Source: an uncultured bacterium | GTDB taxonomy: Bacteria; Verrucomicrobiota; Kiritimatiellia; CAIKKV01; CALHGX01 | Assembly (NCBI GenBank): GCA_938031185.1 | Contig: CALHGX010000071.1 | Span: 1 to 41,192 of the forward strand | Length of the DNA stretch: 41,192 nt | Reading direction: 5' to 3' | Part shown: piece after piece, positions 26,932 through 35,624 of the stretch | Layout of the letters: each line of letters begins with the position of its first letter | How positions within the stretch are numbered: position 1 is the first letter of the stretch | Position numbers and translations under genes: made by a program | Notes under the pieces: model-generated | Seen by the model: the letters and a program-made list of their open reading frames with translations, nothing else | Database searches by the model: none | Told to the model about the DNA's origin: nothing

Positions 26932-27713
26932 AATGAATGGCTAAGGCCCACTCCGATCACATGCCGGTCGTCGTGCTTGTACAAGGCGCGAGCCGCCTCG
27001 CGGATGCGCCGCTCCGGCAGCCAGACGTAGTGCCATGAGGCAGATGCCGTCCAGTTGGCCGTTGGCGCCCATTGCAGTGCGACGCCAACGACGGCATCGT
27101 TGAGTGCGTCGTTCTCGATGCCGAAGTAGTAGAGGTTGTACCCTTCCGCCGCCCAGCCCAGCGAGGCGCTGCCCTCCACCGTCCATTGCCCGGCCAACGG
27201 AACGGCGCTCGAGAGCGAGCCCGTCCCGTACCAGGAGTCCGCCTCTCCGATGTCGCGGGAGACCGTGAGCGCCGGTGTGACGGGACCGACGGGGCGGGAA
27301 ACGGACAAGTACGTCTCGCGTGTTCCCGGCCAGGCTTGACCCGTGCCGGTCTCGTCCGTGAGCGTCTGGTTCGGGAAAAGGTATTCCACCCATCCGGCTT
27401 CCAAGGCGACTGATCGAATCTCTGTGCCATAGGCCAGAGACAAGTCCACCTCCGTGAACTTCCGTTCAACACCGGCGGCGTCCGTCAGGTTGAAATTAGC
27501 CCAGGCGCCGGCCGTGAAGGGTCCTCGGGTCACGGAGAGGGCGGGTTGGGCCACCGCTTCGTCGTTCAGGACCTGCCCACGCCAGACGTAGGCCGAAAAA
27601 AACTGCATCTCGACGGCGGCCGGAGAAACCGGTTCGTCCGCTGCGGCGTATCGGCAGGCGGCCGCTAGAGTTAGAGCGGCGAGATGTCGCTTCACATGGC
27701 GGGACCGTTTCAT
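26928..27713 (-). CDS. TorF family putative porin
   Basis: The 261-residue protein has a signal peptide (MKRSRHVKRHLAALTLAAA, cut near YAAA) and an alternating beta-strand pattern ending in LSHSF, the C-terminal Phe of outer-membrane beta-barrels. FFSAYVWRGQVLNDEAVAQPALSV is the typical TorF opening. Family members often sit beside P-II and ammonium transporter genes, as here, so it may be an outer-membrane channel used under nitrogen limitation (inference). The ATG at 27713 follows GGGAG by 8 bases. Its stop overlaps the stop of the kinase gene. Confidence 0.85.
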   Translation of the reverse strand: MKRSRHVKRHLAALTLAAACRYAAADEPVSPAAVEMQFFSAYVWRGQVLNDEAVAQPALSVTRGPFTAGAWANFNLTDAAGVERKFTEVDLSLAYGTEIRSVALEAGWVEYLFPNQTLTDETGTGQAWPGTRETYLSVSRPVGPVTPALTVSRDIGEADSWYGTGSLSSAVPLAGQWTVEGSASLGWAAEGYNLYYFGIENDALNDAVVGVALQWAPTANWTASASWHYVWLPERRIREAARALYKHDDRHVIGVGLSHSF

Positions 27714-27752
27714 TTTGGTTGCTCCCAAGGTGTGATGATGGCTTGTTTCCTG

Positions 27753-28094
27753 CTAACCGATGGCCGCGCCACCGGTCTCGCCCGTTCGGATGCGAATGCA
27801 TTCCGGCAGATCGAGAACGAATATCTTTCCGTCGCCAATTTTTCCGGTGCGGGCGCCGCGAATGATGGCATCCACCGTCGGCTGAACGAAGTTGTCGTTC
27901 ACGGCGATCTGCAGTTCGACTTTCTTGAGCAGATTCACCTCTGTGCGGGCGCCGCGATAGGTTTCAGTGTATCCCATCTGCTGTCCACACCCGATGACGT
28001 TGAGCGCCGTCATCTTGTGCACGTTGGCGTCGAACAACGCCTTCTTCACATCGGTTAGCTTTTCCGGCTGAATGACCGCAATAATCATCTTCAT
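27753..28094 (-). CDS. glnB: P-II family nitrogen regulatory protein
   Basis: This is a 113-residue P-II signal protein that binds ATP/ADP and 2-oxoglutarate and typically plugs the ammonium transporter. The C-terminal signature [14 protein letters not shown] and [10 protein letters not shown] are intact. In the T-loop, the position of the uridylylated Tyr51 is Thr51 (RGARTEVNL). Canonical GlnB/GlnK has RGAEYMV or RGVEYVV, so regulation by uridylylation at Tyr51 is not possible. It lies 22 bases after amt, the reverse of the usual glnK-amtB order. Confidence 0.95.
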   Translation of the reverse strand: MKMIIAVIQPEKLTDVKKALFDANVHKMTALNVIGCGQQMGYTETYRGARTEVNLLKKVELQIAVNDNFVQPTVDAIIRGARTGKIGDGKIFVLDLPECIRIRTGETGGAAIG

Positions 28095-28116
28095 TGTTCT
28101 GCTCCTCTCCTTCCCG

Positions 28117-29538
28117 CTACTTTGTTAGAAATCCCTGGAAATCGGGATATGCTTCCATGCCGTGTTCGCCCACATCCAATCCGGCCAGTTCCTCCTCGCG
28201 GGACACTCTCAGCCCGACGGCGAACTTGATCGCACTCCAGGCCGCCCAGGCCACCACGAAGGTGAAGCCGCCGACGGCAAGGGCGCCCAGCGTTTGCCGT
28301 CCCAGCAAGGAGAAGCCGCCGCCGTAGAACAGGCCGTTGCCTGTTGTGCCGGGCATAATGGCGTCGCAGGCGAACAGACCGACCGCAAGCGTGCCGAAGA
28401 CGCCGTTGACGAGATGCACCGAGAGCGCGCCCACGGGGTCATCCACCTTGATGCGGTCGAAGAAAAGCACGGAGAGCACTACCAGGATGCCGGCCACAAA
28501 TCCGATGATGGCGGAGGCGCCAACACTGACGAAGGCGCAGGGGGCGGTGATGGCCACCAGCCCGGCCAGACAGCCGTTAAGGATCATGGAAAGGTCCGGC
28601 TTGCCGAGCAGCCGCCAAGCGGTGATGGTGGCACCGAGCGTGGCCGCCGCCGCCGCGGTGTTGGTGGTGACGGCGATGCGGGCGATGTCGTTGACGCTGG
28701 CGGCCATGGTGGAGCCGGGGTTGAATCCGAACCAGCCGAACCACAGCACCAGCACCCCCAGCGCCGTGGTGGACATGTTGTGGCCGAAAATGGGCCGAAC
28801 GGTGCCGTCCTCGCGGTACTTGCCCAGCCGCGGGCCTAGCAGGATCGCGCCGGCCAGCGCGGCCCAGCCGCCGACGGAGTGGACCACCGTCGAACCGGCG
28901 AAGTCCCACATGCCCAGCTTCTGCAACCACCCGCCGCCCCAGATCCAGTGTCCTGTCACCGGGTACATGAATCCGACGATGACGAACGAAAACAGCATGA
29001 AGGAAAGAAACTTCACGCGTTCGGCCACGGCCCCGGACACGATCGTGGCGGCGGTGCCGGCGAACACAAGCTGGAAGAGAAACTTGGCCCAGAACGGCAC
29101 GCCGGCCCAACTGATGGCGCTGTACACGCCGCTGTAGGCGTCGCCAGTGGCTGGGCTGTTGTCTTGGCCACCGGCCATCCACAGTCCGCGCAGCCCCATG
29201 AAGCCGTTCCCATCCCCGAACATCAGGCCCCAGCCCAAGAGCCAAAAGGCGATGGATGAGATGGCGAAGACAATGAAGTTTTTCGCCAGTATGTTCACGG
29301 CGTTTTTCGCCCGGCACAGCCCGGATTCCACCATGGCGAATCCGAGATTCATGAAAAAAACAAGGAAGGCCGTCACCAAGACCCACATTGTATCCAGCGC
29401 GACCTGACCATTACTCAAGAGCGTCGCCATCTCCTTGGTGAATACCGGCGCCTCCTCTTCGGCGGCCGATCCGCCATGCCCTGCCAAGAGCAACACGCTT
29501 ACGCTCCACAACAACGCCCATCTTGCCGATCGGTTCAT
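28117..29538 (-). CDS. amt: Ammonium transporter (Amt family)
   Basis: This 473-residue inner-membrane protein has a cleavable-looking signal peptide (to about residue 25, GGSAA) and then about eleven membrane helices. Key residues include Asp212 (WDFAG), the twin pore His220 (STVVHSVGG) and His375 (LSVHLVNG), and the signature region [16 protein letters not shown]. It takes up NH4+/NH3 and is expected to be gated by the adjacent P-II protein. The ATG at 29538 follows a purine-rich AGGAGGAGGAAAGG stretch. An open frame up to 29634 lacks family similarity and is excluded. Confidence 0.97.
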   Translation of the reverse strand: MNRSARWALLWSVSVLLLAGHGGSAAEEEAPVFTKEMATLLSNGQVALDTMWVLVTAFLVFFMNLGFAMVESGLCRAKNAVNILAKNFIVFAISSIAFWLLGWGLMFGDGNGFMGLRGLWMAGGQDNSPATGDAYSGVYSAISWAGVPFWAKFLFQLVFAGTAATIVSGAVAERVKFLSFMLFSFVIVGFMYPVTGHWIWGGGWLQKLGMWDFAGSTVVHSVGGWAALAGAILLGPRLGKYREDGTVRPIFGHNMSTTALGVLVLWFGWFGFNPGSTMAASVNDIARIAVTTNTAAAAATLGATITAWRLLGKPDLSMILNGCLAGLVAITAPCAFVSVGASAIIGFVAGILVVLSVLFFDRIKVDDPVGALSVHLVNGVFGTLAVGLFACDAIMPGTTGNGLFYGGGFSLLGRQTLGALAVGGFTFVVAWAAWSAIKFAVGLRVSREEELAGLDVGEHGMEAYPDFQGFLTK

Positions 29539-29599
29539 TATTCCTTTCCTCCTCCTTGTGTTGCGACTGACTGCCTTTCGCAATCTGGCATCTGCGATT

Positions 29600-29616
29600 C
29601 GCAGCCAACGTGCCAA
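29600..29616 (-). promoter_or_regulatory. Sigma-54 promoter for amt-glnB-torF
   Basis: The minus-strand sequence TTGGCACGTTGGCTGC has GG and GC separated by exactly 10 bases and matches the TTGGCACG-N4-TTGC consensus closely, with a single mismatch in the -12 TTGC. The predicted transcript start near 29589 would leave a leader of about 50 bases before amt. RpoN control of an ammonium operon is biologically expected. No enhancer-binding protein gene is in the window. Confidence 0.75.
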
Positions 29617-29627
29617 TAAGGCGGAAC

Positions 29628-29657
29628 AAGCCATAACAGGCTCTTTTTCTATGGCTT
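29628..29657. promoter_or_regulatory. Inverted repeat upstream of the sigma-54 promoter
   Basis: A perfect 8-bp inverted repeat, AAGCCATA-N14-TATGGCTT, lies about 12-41 bases upstream of the -24 element of the amt promoter. It could be a regulator site. NtrC sites have a different consensus (GCAC...GTGC). The rest of the 329-base gap 29539-29867 is AT-richer than its surroundings and also holds a shorter palindrome CTACA-TAAC-TGTAG (29725-29738). I see no gene in it. Confidence 0.45.
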
Positions 29658-29867
29658 ACGGCAGCTACGGCCATGGACTTCATGTTTTCAACTACGACAA
29701 CCTTGTATCTTGATAATACGCTAGCTACATAACTGTAGTTTCTTTGAGTCTGCGTGAAATGGTGCTTTCTGTGTCTGAGAGACCACGGCTCCGCCGCCTC
29801 CTGGCGGCCGCGCAATAGAGAAAGCGAGTGTGAAACGGAACGAACAAGAAGGGCGGGCGAAAAAGGT

Positions 29868-30899
29868 CTACGTCAGCCGGGCGCGCAATGTTTCGAGTTC
29901 ATCCGGCGAGGTCATGACGATGAGGGTGTCGCCCTTGGCCAAGAGCCGTTGAGGAGGCGGATTGAAGATCCATTCGGTTTTCTGGCGAAGGGCCAGGAGC
30001 AGGGCGCGGTGGCCCGAGGGCGCCAGCAGTTCTCCGAGGGGCATGCCTTCAAAGCGGGGGATCGGAGTGATCTCTTCGACGCGCAGAACCGGATTGGCGC
30101 TGCGCAACATGGTGTCCAGAAACGACACCACCATCGGGCGGACCATTTCGGAGGCCATTCGCAGCGCGCCAATCGCTGGGGCGGAAACAACTGCATCGGC
30201 CCCGGCCCGGCGCATTTTTTCGCCGTGGCGCGGGTCATCGGCCGCCGCCACAATGCGAAGATGGGGATTCAGTTGCCGGGCGCTCAAGCAGGCGACGATG
30301 TTCGTCGCATCGTCGGCACCGACGGCGAAAAAGCCGGCGGCTTTTTCCAGGCCGGCGCGCCGCAATGCGTCCTCATCGGACGGATCGCCTTCGATGACCA
30401 GAAAATGGCGGGCATTGAGCCGGCGGGCCGCCTCTTCAGCGGAGCCTCCAGGCACGACCGCCACGGCGTGGCGGGCCGTGGCCTGCAGCTCTTCGGCGAT
30501 CCGAGCGGCCATGACGCTCCAGCCGCCGATCACATAATGTTGGGACCAACCCTTGATTGCCTGTTCCATGCGCCGCCTCCTCCATCGGGTCCTCAACCCT
30601 TCATCCGTCGCAAAAAAAGTGATGCTCGACAAGGCGTAGGTGAAGATGCCGACGCCGAGGAAGACCAGCGTCAGGGTGAAAAGCCGGGCGGCCGGCGCTT
30701 CGCCGCCGGGCAGGACTTCGCCGAATCCGATGGTGGTGATGGTGATGGAGGTCATGTAGAGGCAGTCGAGCCAGGAAGCGGTGGCGCCGCTGATGCAGCG
30801 ATAACCGGCGGTTCCATAGACCAGGACGCCTAGAAGAATCAGCGCCAGCACGAGGGCCCTGCGGCGAGCCTGCTTCAGCATCTCGGTTTCCGAGTTCAT
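29868..30899 (-). CDS. Two-TM potassium channel with C-terminal RCK/TrkA domains
   Basis: The 343-residue protein has TM1 (about 14-32), a pore loop with selectivity filter TTIGFGE (55-61), TM2 (about 72-92), then a cytoplasmic TrkA-N-like Rossmann region (about 120-240) and an RCK_C region (about 255-343, EITPIPRFEGMPLGELLAPSG). The Rossmann glycine motif is degenerate (YVIGGWSVMA instead of GxGxxG), so dinucleotide binding is doubtful. The gene lies 21 bases after corA on the same strand, so the two may form a cation-transport pair. Confidence 0.88.
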   Translation of the reverse strand: MNSETEMLKQARRRALVLALILLGVLVYGTAGYRCISGATASWLDCLYMTSITITTIGFGEVLPGGEAPAARLFTLTLVFLGVGIFTYALSSITFFATDEGLRTRWRRRRMEQAIKGWSQHYVIGGWSVMAARIAEELQATARHAVAVVPGGSAEEAARRLNARHFLVIEGDPSDEDALRRAGLEKAAGFFAVGADDATNIVACLSARQLNPHLRIVAAADDPRHGEKMRRAGADAVVSAPAIGALRMASEMVRPMVVSFLDTMLRSANPVLRVEEITPIPRFEGMPLGELLAPSGHRALLLALRQKTEWIFNPPPQRLLAKGDTLIVMTSPDELETLRARLT

Positions 30900-30920
30900 G
30901 CGCGCCCGGACGTTTCGGTG

Positions 30921-31886
30921 TCAAAGCCACTTCCATCGCCGCATCATCCAAACAAGGCCGGCGACCGTGGCGATACAGATGATCCAGAACAGCAGGTACA
31001 TCCCTTCCCATTTGACTTCCGGGATGTCCATGTTCATGCCGTAAATGCCGCAAAGAAAGGTGAGCGGCATGAAGATTGTGCCGACGATCGTTAGGCGTTT
31101 TACGACCCGGTTGGTGTGATGACTGATGGCGCTGAGGTAGAGATTGACGGCGTCATTGAGCGTGTCGCGGTGCACGGTGAGGTCCTCGCCCACACGGCTA
31201 ACCGCTTCGGCCACGGAAAGTAAAAATGGTTGCGTGGTGGAGGGAACAAAGGGCGATTTGCGTGTGGCCAGCTCGTGCAGGGTTTCCGCGGTGTCCAGAA
31301 CCGTCTTGCGAAAACGCAACAAATCGCGGGTCATCGTGGAAACACGAGCGAAGACTTCCTCGTCGGCCGCCTCCAGCAGCCGATCGTGAAGCAATTCAAC
31401 TGTTTCCGCAAAGCGGCGGCGCCCGCGCCGGTAGGAATCCAATAACCCATCCGCGATCTCGTACAGCAAGAAACCAGCGCTTTGGCCGAATCGTTGGAAA
31501 TCATCCCGGCAGTGAGCCGCCATGCGCTGGATGCAGTCGGCGGGGCCGCGGTGCGCGGTGACGAGCAGTCGTTCGGTGAGCACCACATGAATGGGGCGCA
31601 TTTCCACCCGTCCATCCGCGTAGCGGGCCTCCACCAACGTGAAGCGGAGCGATCCCCCTTCCAGGGTATACGGCACATCAGCATCTTCCCGAAGGACGGC
31701 CTCCGCCGTCATGGATGGAAGGCCGGCCAGGCGCAAGTCGCCTTCCGCCGACGCGGACGTTGCGTCCACATCCAGCCAGCAAAACCATTCCCTGGCTGTG
31801 TGGTCCGGAATGTCTTTCGGATGGAGTTGGATGACGGTTTTAGCCTGAAAATCAAACGCAAGTACCGAGCTCACGGCTCGCAGCAT
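30921..31886 (-). CDS. corA: CorA-like magnesium/divalent cation transporter
   Basis: This 321-residue protein has the CorA layout: a cytoplasmic N-terminal domain, a long helical region, and two C-terminal membrane helices, the first ending in the signature YGMN (GMN at 283-285), followed by TM2. It is expected to mediate Mg2+ or Co2+ flux through a homopentamer. No ribosome site is obvious at the ATG (31886); a GTG four codons downstream is another possible start. It is divergent from the HTH/EIIA gene. Confidence 0.9.
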   Translation of the reverse strand: MLRAVSSVLAFDFQAKTVIQLHPKDIPDHTAREWFCWLDVDATSASAEGDLRLAGLPSMTAEAVLREDADVPYTLEGGSLRFTLVEARYADGRVEMRPIHVVLTERLLVTAHRGPADCIQRMAAHCRDDFQRFGQSAGFLLYEIADGLLDSYRRGRRRFAETVELLHDRLLEAADEEVFARVSTMTRDLLRFRKTVLDTAETLHELATRKSPFVPSTTQPFLLSVAEAVSRVGEDLTVHRDTLNDAVNLYLSAISHHTNRVVKRLTIVGTIFMPLTFLCGIYGMNMDIPEVKWEGMYLLFWIICIATVAGLVWMMRRWKWL

Positions 31887-31978
31887 GCCAGAAATTATCC
31901 AAAATACTCAAAGAGATTTTGTGTGGCAGACGATAAGCCGGCATCGGCAATTTTCTTCTCCAGATTCGGAAACAGGAG

Positions 31979-32020
31979 CATGCACCGCAGTTTGTTTGTT
32001 GATTTCTGGAGTGGTGCATG
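31979..32020. promoter_or_regulatory. Operator-like inverted repeat before the HTH/EIIA-Ehr operon
   Basis: A perfect 8-bp inverted repeat, CATGCACC (31979-31986) and GGTGCATG (32013-32020), spans 42 bases. Inner CAG/CTG could extend it as a hairpin. It overlaps a sigma-70-like promoter candidate, TTGATT (31999-32004) and TATGAT (32024-32029), with a 19-base spacer, just before the operon. A weaker sigma-54-like GG-N10-GC (31925-31938) also exists. Which is used is unknown. Confidence 0.45.
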
Positions 32021-32067
32021 GCATATGATGTCCTTATTTGTCCAAGCCGCGGGAAGAAAGGGCAGAC

Positions 32068-32778
32068 ATGAAGCTGGGTGTTAGGGATGTAGCCAGCCTG
32101 CTGAATGTCTCTGAAAAGACAGTCTATCGTTGGATAAAACAAGGTTTCCTGCCAGCCTATCGGGTGCATGAGCAGTATCGCTTCAACCGGGCGGAGCTCT
32201 TGGAGTGGGCCACATCAAAACGACTGAACGTCTCGGCGGACATTTTCGCGGAACCGGAGTCCGATCAGGTGAACCTTCCCAGTCTGCTCGAGGCGCTGCG
32301 GGCTGGTGGCATTCACTATCGGGTCGGAGGGAAGACCGCGTCGGAGGTGCTGAGGTGCGCCATTGATCTGGTGCCTCTTCCCGAAGAGGTGGATCGGGGG
32401 TTCCTGCTCAAGGTTTTGCTTGCTCGTGAATCGCTAGGGTCCACCGCCGTGGGCAATGGCATCGCCATTCCCCATGTTCGCAATCCCATTGTCCTGCATG
32501 TTCCGCGTCCAATGATCTCGCTTTGCTTTCTGGAGCATCCTGTCGAGTTCGGGGCGTTGGACGGCCGGCCCGTCCATACGCTGTTCACCATGATCTGCCC
32601 GACCGTCCGGCCGCACCTGCATTTGTTGTCGCGTTTGGCGTATGCCCTGCGGGATGCCAGCTTTGCGGAGACCGTTTCGCGCCAAGCCTCGCGCGAGGAA
32701 ATCATGGCGGCGGCGAGCATGGTCGAGCAGAGGATGTCGGCGGCCGCAAGGACCACGAACGGATCAAGCAACCCATGA
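32068..32778 (+). CDS. HTH (excisionase-type) protein fused to PTS EIIA domain
   Basis: This 236-residue protein has an N-terminal excisionase/MerR-like helix-turn-helix (about 3-50, VASLLNVSEKTVYRWIKQG and YRFNRAELLEW) and a C-terminal fructose/nitrogen-type PTS EIIA domain (about 68-225). The phospho-acceptor is His136 in GNGIAIPHVR. It therefore looks like a DNA-binding protein whose activity could depend on phosphorylation by a PTS phosphorelay, perhaps EI-Ntr/NPr. No other PTS gene is in the window. Its stop overlaps the first complex gene as ATGA, so it is the first gene of the operon. The start at 32068 follows a GGGAAGAAAGGG stretch. Confidence 0.85.
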   Translation: MKLGVRDVASLLNVSEKTVYRWIKQGFLPAYRVHEQYRFNRAELLEWATSKRLNVSADIFAEPESDQVNLPSLLEALRAGGIHYRVGGKTASEVLRCAIDLVPLPEEVDRGFLLKVLLARESLGSTAVGNGIAIPHVRNPIVLHVPRPMISLCFLEHPVEFGALDGRPVHTLFTMICPTVRPHLHLLSRLAYALRDASFAETVSRQASREEIMAAASMVEQRMSAAARTTNGSSNP

Positions 32779-34715
32779 ATGTGATGCTGTTGTCGCTGGC
32801 GGTTTGGTCATGCGGCGCGCTGATTTGTTTGGCGGCGCGTCGTGGCGCTGCTCTGCTGGGCCCGCTTTTTGTTGTCGGCGGTGCCATGCCGTTACTGGTG
32901 CAGTCCCTGCAAGTGCTCTTTTCCGGACAATCGGTTGTTCTCTGGATGCCATGGCAGGTGCCGTTCGGCTCATTCTGTGTGGGGATGGACGCGCTGTCGG
33001 CCGTTTTCTCGGCGCCGCTTTTGATCGTCAGCGCGTTGTCGGCCGTTTACGGAAGCGGGTATCTGCGCAAGGCGCCGCCGGCCGCTTTGGGGTTTCACTG
33101 GTTTTGCTTTCTCCTCCTCACCATGAGCATGTGGCTGGTGCTGGCGGCGCGCAATGCGGTCTTGTTTCTGGTGGCCTGGGAAGGAATGGCCCTGTCCTCC
33201 TTTTTCCTTGTTCTTTTCGACGGCCGCGAGCGTCACGTCCGGCATGCGGGGTGGTTGTATCTGACAGCGGGACATCTCGGCGCGGCTTGTTTGATCGCTT
33301 TCTTCGCCTTGCTGGGGCGCGGGAGCGGATCCATGGATTTCGCCGCATGGGACACGGCGGGGTGGGCCCCTGGGGTTCGACACGCGACTTTTCTTCTGGC
33401 CTTGGCCGGATTCGGAGTCAAGGCTGGTCTGGTCCCGTGGCATGTGTGGCTGCCCGAGGCGCATCCGGCGGCGCCATCGCATGTGTCGGCGGTGATGAGC
33501 GGCGTCATGATCAAGACGGGCATTTACGGCTTGCTTCGCGCGCTGGAAATCCTGGCCGTTCCCGCCGTCTGGTGGAGCTGGCTGCTCATGGGGGTCGGCC
33601 TGTTTTCTGGTTTGCTGGGGGTGTTGTTGGCCGGCATGCAGGCCGATACGAAACGGGTGTTGGCCTACTCTTCTGTTGAGAATGTGGGACTGATCACACT
33701 TGCCGTGGGGCTTGGTTTGCTGGCTCGGCATTGCGGTCAACCAGTGATTGCCGCTTTGGCGTTTACGGCGGCGCTATGGCACGCCTTCAATCACGCCCTT
33801 TTCAAGAGTCTGCTGTTTCTAGTGGCGGGGGCGGTGGCACAGGCGACAAGATTGCGCACGATGGATCGGCTTGGGGGCCTGTTGCGGCGCATGCCCATCA
33901 CTGGCGCGGCAGGTTTGATCGGCGCAACCGCCATTGTGGGCCTGCCGCCGCTCAACGGTTTTGTGGGAGAATATCTCCTGTTGGCGGCGGCCATGCGATC
34001 CGTGACGATCGGCGCGGGCATGCCGGTACTGGCGGGCCTAGCGGTGTTGGGAGGGCTTGCGCTAATTGGCGGAATTGCCGCTGTATGTTTCGCGCGCTTT
34101 TTTGGGATTGTTTTTCTAGGAGAGGCGCGTTCGAGTGAGGCAGTGGCTGCAAATGATCCCCCCGTGCCGATGCGGTGGCCGATCGCCACGCTCGCGCTTC
34201 TTTGCCTGGGGATGGCGGCGATAGCTCCGGCATTCGCAGGGCGGTTGGCGAATGTTCTGCCGGGAGGCGCATGGCTTGGCGGAGTTGAAAAAGCGATCTG
34301 GCATGTCTGGGCTTTCTTGCTGGGCGGCTCTGCTTTGGCGGGGGGGATGGTTGTCTGGTCGGCGATGCACGGCCGCCCTGTGGTTCGGCCGGCCACATGG
34401 GGGTGCGGCTATGCAGCACCCACGCCCCGGATGCAGTACACCGCCGCATCTTTTTTTGAGCCTCTCTCGCGGTTCTTCGAGGATCTGCTTCCCGTGCGGA
34501 AGAAAGAGGTGTTGCCCGCGGGGCTGTTCCCCCATCGGGCAGCGTGGCGGGCCCGCGTCACGGATGTGGTCATGGCGCGGTTGTACCAGCCCTTGGCGAA
34601 ATGGCTGGATTGGATTCTGGCCAAACCCCGCCGCTTGCAGCACGGCCGCTTGCACCTCTATCTGCTGGGCATCGTATTGGCGCTGTTCGCGTTGATGATC
34701 TGGAAACTGGAGTAG
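32775..34715 (+). CDS. Ehr/hydrogenase-4-like subunit HyfB/EhrA (NuoL/antiporter family)
   Basis: This 646-residue multi-pass membrane protein belongs to the Mrp/NuoL-M-N antiporter family. It has the conserved GFGVKAGLVPWHVWLPEAHPAAPSHVSA motif (H+ channel helix region), an ALWHAFNHALFKSLLFL motif with conserved His/Lys, and a C-terminal TWGCGYAAPTPRMQYTA, diagnostic of HyfB/HycC. It would translocate protons or Na+ in the membrane arm. The start overlaps the HTH/EIIA stop (ATGA). The C-terminal extension matches HyfB rather than NuoL. Confidence 0.92.
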   Translation: MNVMLLSLAVWSCGALICLAARRGAALLGPLFVVGGAMPLLVQSLQVLFSGQSVVLWMPWQVPFGSFCVGMDALSAVFSAPLLIVSALSAVYGSGYLRKAPPAALGFHWFCFLLLTMSMWLVLAARNAVLFLVAWEGMALSSFFLVLFDGRERHVRHAGWLYLTAGHLGAACLIAFFALLGRGSGSMDFAAWDTAGWAPGVRHATFLLALAGFGVKAGLVPWHVWLPEAHPAAPSHVSAVMSGVMIKTGIYGLLRALEILAVPAVWWSWLLMGVGLFSGLLGVLLAGMQADTKRVLAYSSVENVGLITLAVGLGLLARHCGQPVIAALAFTAALWHAFNHALFKSLLFLVAGAVAQATRLRTMDRLGGLLRRMPITGAAGLIGATAIVGLPPLNGFVGEYLLLAAAMRSVTIGAGMPVLAGLAVLGGLALIGGIAAVCFARFFGIVFLGEARSSEAVAANDPPVPMRWPIATLALLCLGMAAIAPAFAGRLANVLPGGAWLGGVEKAIWHVWAFLLGGSALAGGMVVWSAMHGRPVVRPATWGCGYAAPTPRMQYTAASFFEPLSRFFEDLLPVRKKEVLPAGLFPHRAAWRARVTDVVMARLYQPLAKWLDWILAKPRRLQHGRLHLYLLGIVLALFALMIWKLE

Positions 34716-34718
34716 GCC

Positions 34719-35624
34719 ATGCCATCGCTTGGAACCGGTTTGAACGTACTGATCGGGCTGGCCGCGGCGCCATTGCTGCCGGGCATCATTGCCCGTGTCA
34801 AGGCGATGGTCGCGGGGCGGAGAGGGCCGCCGCCGCTTCAAGGATACTATGACCTGATACGGCTGCTGCACAAGGATCACCTTCGGAGTCGAACCGCGAC
34901 ATGGGTTTTTGGCGGGGCGCCCGCCGTCGGACTGGCGGCTGTCGTATGCGGGTTGCTTCTTATGCCCGTTGGCCGCCAGCCGGCGTTCTTCTCGTTCGAA
35001 GGCGACTGGATGGTGCTGCTGGGGTGCTTGGCTCTCGCGCGCTGGTGCGCCATCCTGGCGGCGCTGGACACCGGTTCCGGCTTTGCGGCGATGGGCGCCA
35101 GCCGCGACGCGTGCTTTTCCGCGCTGGCCGAACCAGCGCTGTTCATTCTGTTGGCGGGGCTGGCGCGCCAAACCGGGGAGCTTTCGCTTTCGGGCATGGT
35201 GGCTGGACTGGCGCCATCCGCCGGTCTGACCGATGCGCCGGGTTTGGCCCTGCTCGCCGCGGCGCTGGGTCTGGCGCTGTTGGCGGAGAATGCCCGCATT
35301 CCTGTGGACGATCCGAACACGCATCTAGAATTGACCATGATTCATGAGGCACTGGTGCTGGAACAGGCTGGGCCCGATTTGGCTCTGATGCTCTATGGGG
35401 CGGCCCTGAAACTCTGGCTCTTCGGGTTGCTGCTCATGAACCTGCTGGTGGCCTTTGCTGATTCGTTTGCGGTCTGGTGCGGGATGATTCTTATGGCCGC
35501 CGGCATTGGAGTTGTTGAGTCGGCGATGGCTCGCTTGCGGTTGCTCAAGGTGCCGCCGCTGTTGGTTGGGGCGGCGGCCTTGGCCGCGCTGGGGTTCGCA
35601 CTGATTTGGAGAACCACTCCATGA
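34719..35624 (+). CDS. Ehr/hydrogenase-4-like subunit HyfC/EhrB (NuoH-like)
   Basis: This 301-residue membrane protein is homologous to NuoH/HyfC, the subunit that connects the membrane arm to the soluble arm. Visible marks are AGRRGPPPLQGYYDLIRLLHKD (cytoplasmic loop) and LAENARIPVDDPNTHLELTMIHEA, the conserved acidic loop that in NuoH lines the quinone entrance. It begins 4 bases after the previous stop and ends in an ATGA overlap with the next gene. Confidence 0.92.
   Translation: MPSLGTGLNVLIGLAAAPLLPGIIARVKAMVAGRRGPPPLQGYYDLIRLLHKDHLRSRTATWVFGGAPAVGLAAVVCGLLLMPVGRQPAFFSFEGDWMVLLGCLALARWCAILAALDTGSGFAAMGASRDACFSALAEPALFILLAGLARQTGELSLSGMVAGLAPSAGLTDAPGLALLAAALGLALLAENARIPVDDPNTHLELTMIHEALVLEQAGPDLALMLYGAALKLWLFGLLLMNLLVAFADSFAVWCGMILMAAGIGVVESAMARLRLLKVPPLLVGAAALAALGFALIWRTTP

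Noticed and set aside
31924-31938. Sigma-54-like GG-N10-GC before the HTH/EIIA gene
   Set aside because: Only TGGCA and the final GC match, and it is far from the start codon. Listed only as a weak alternative.
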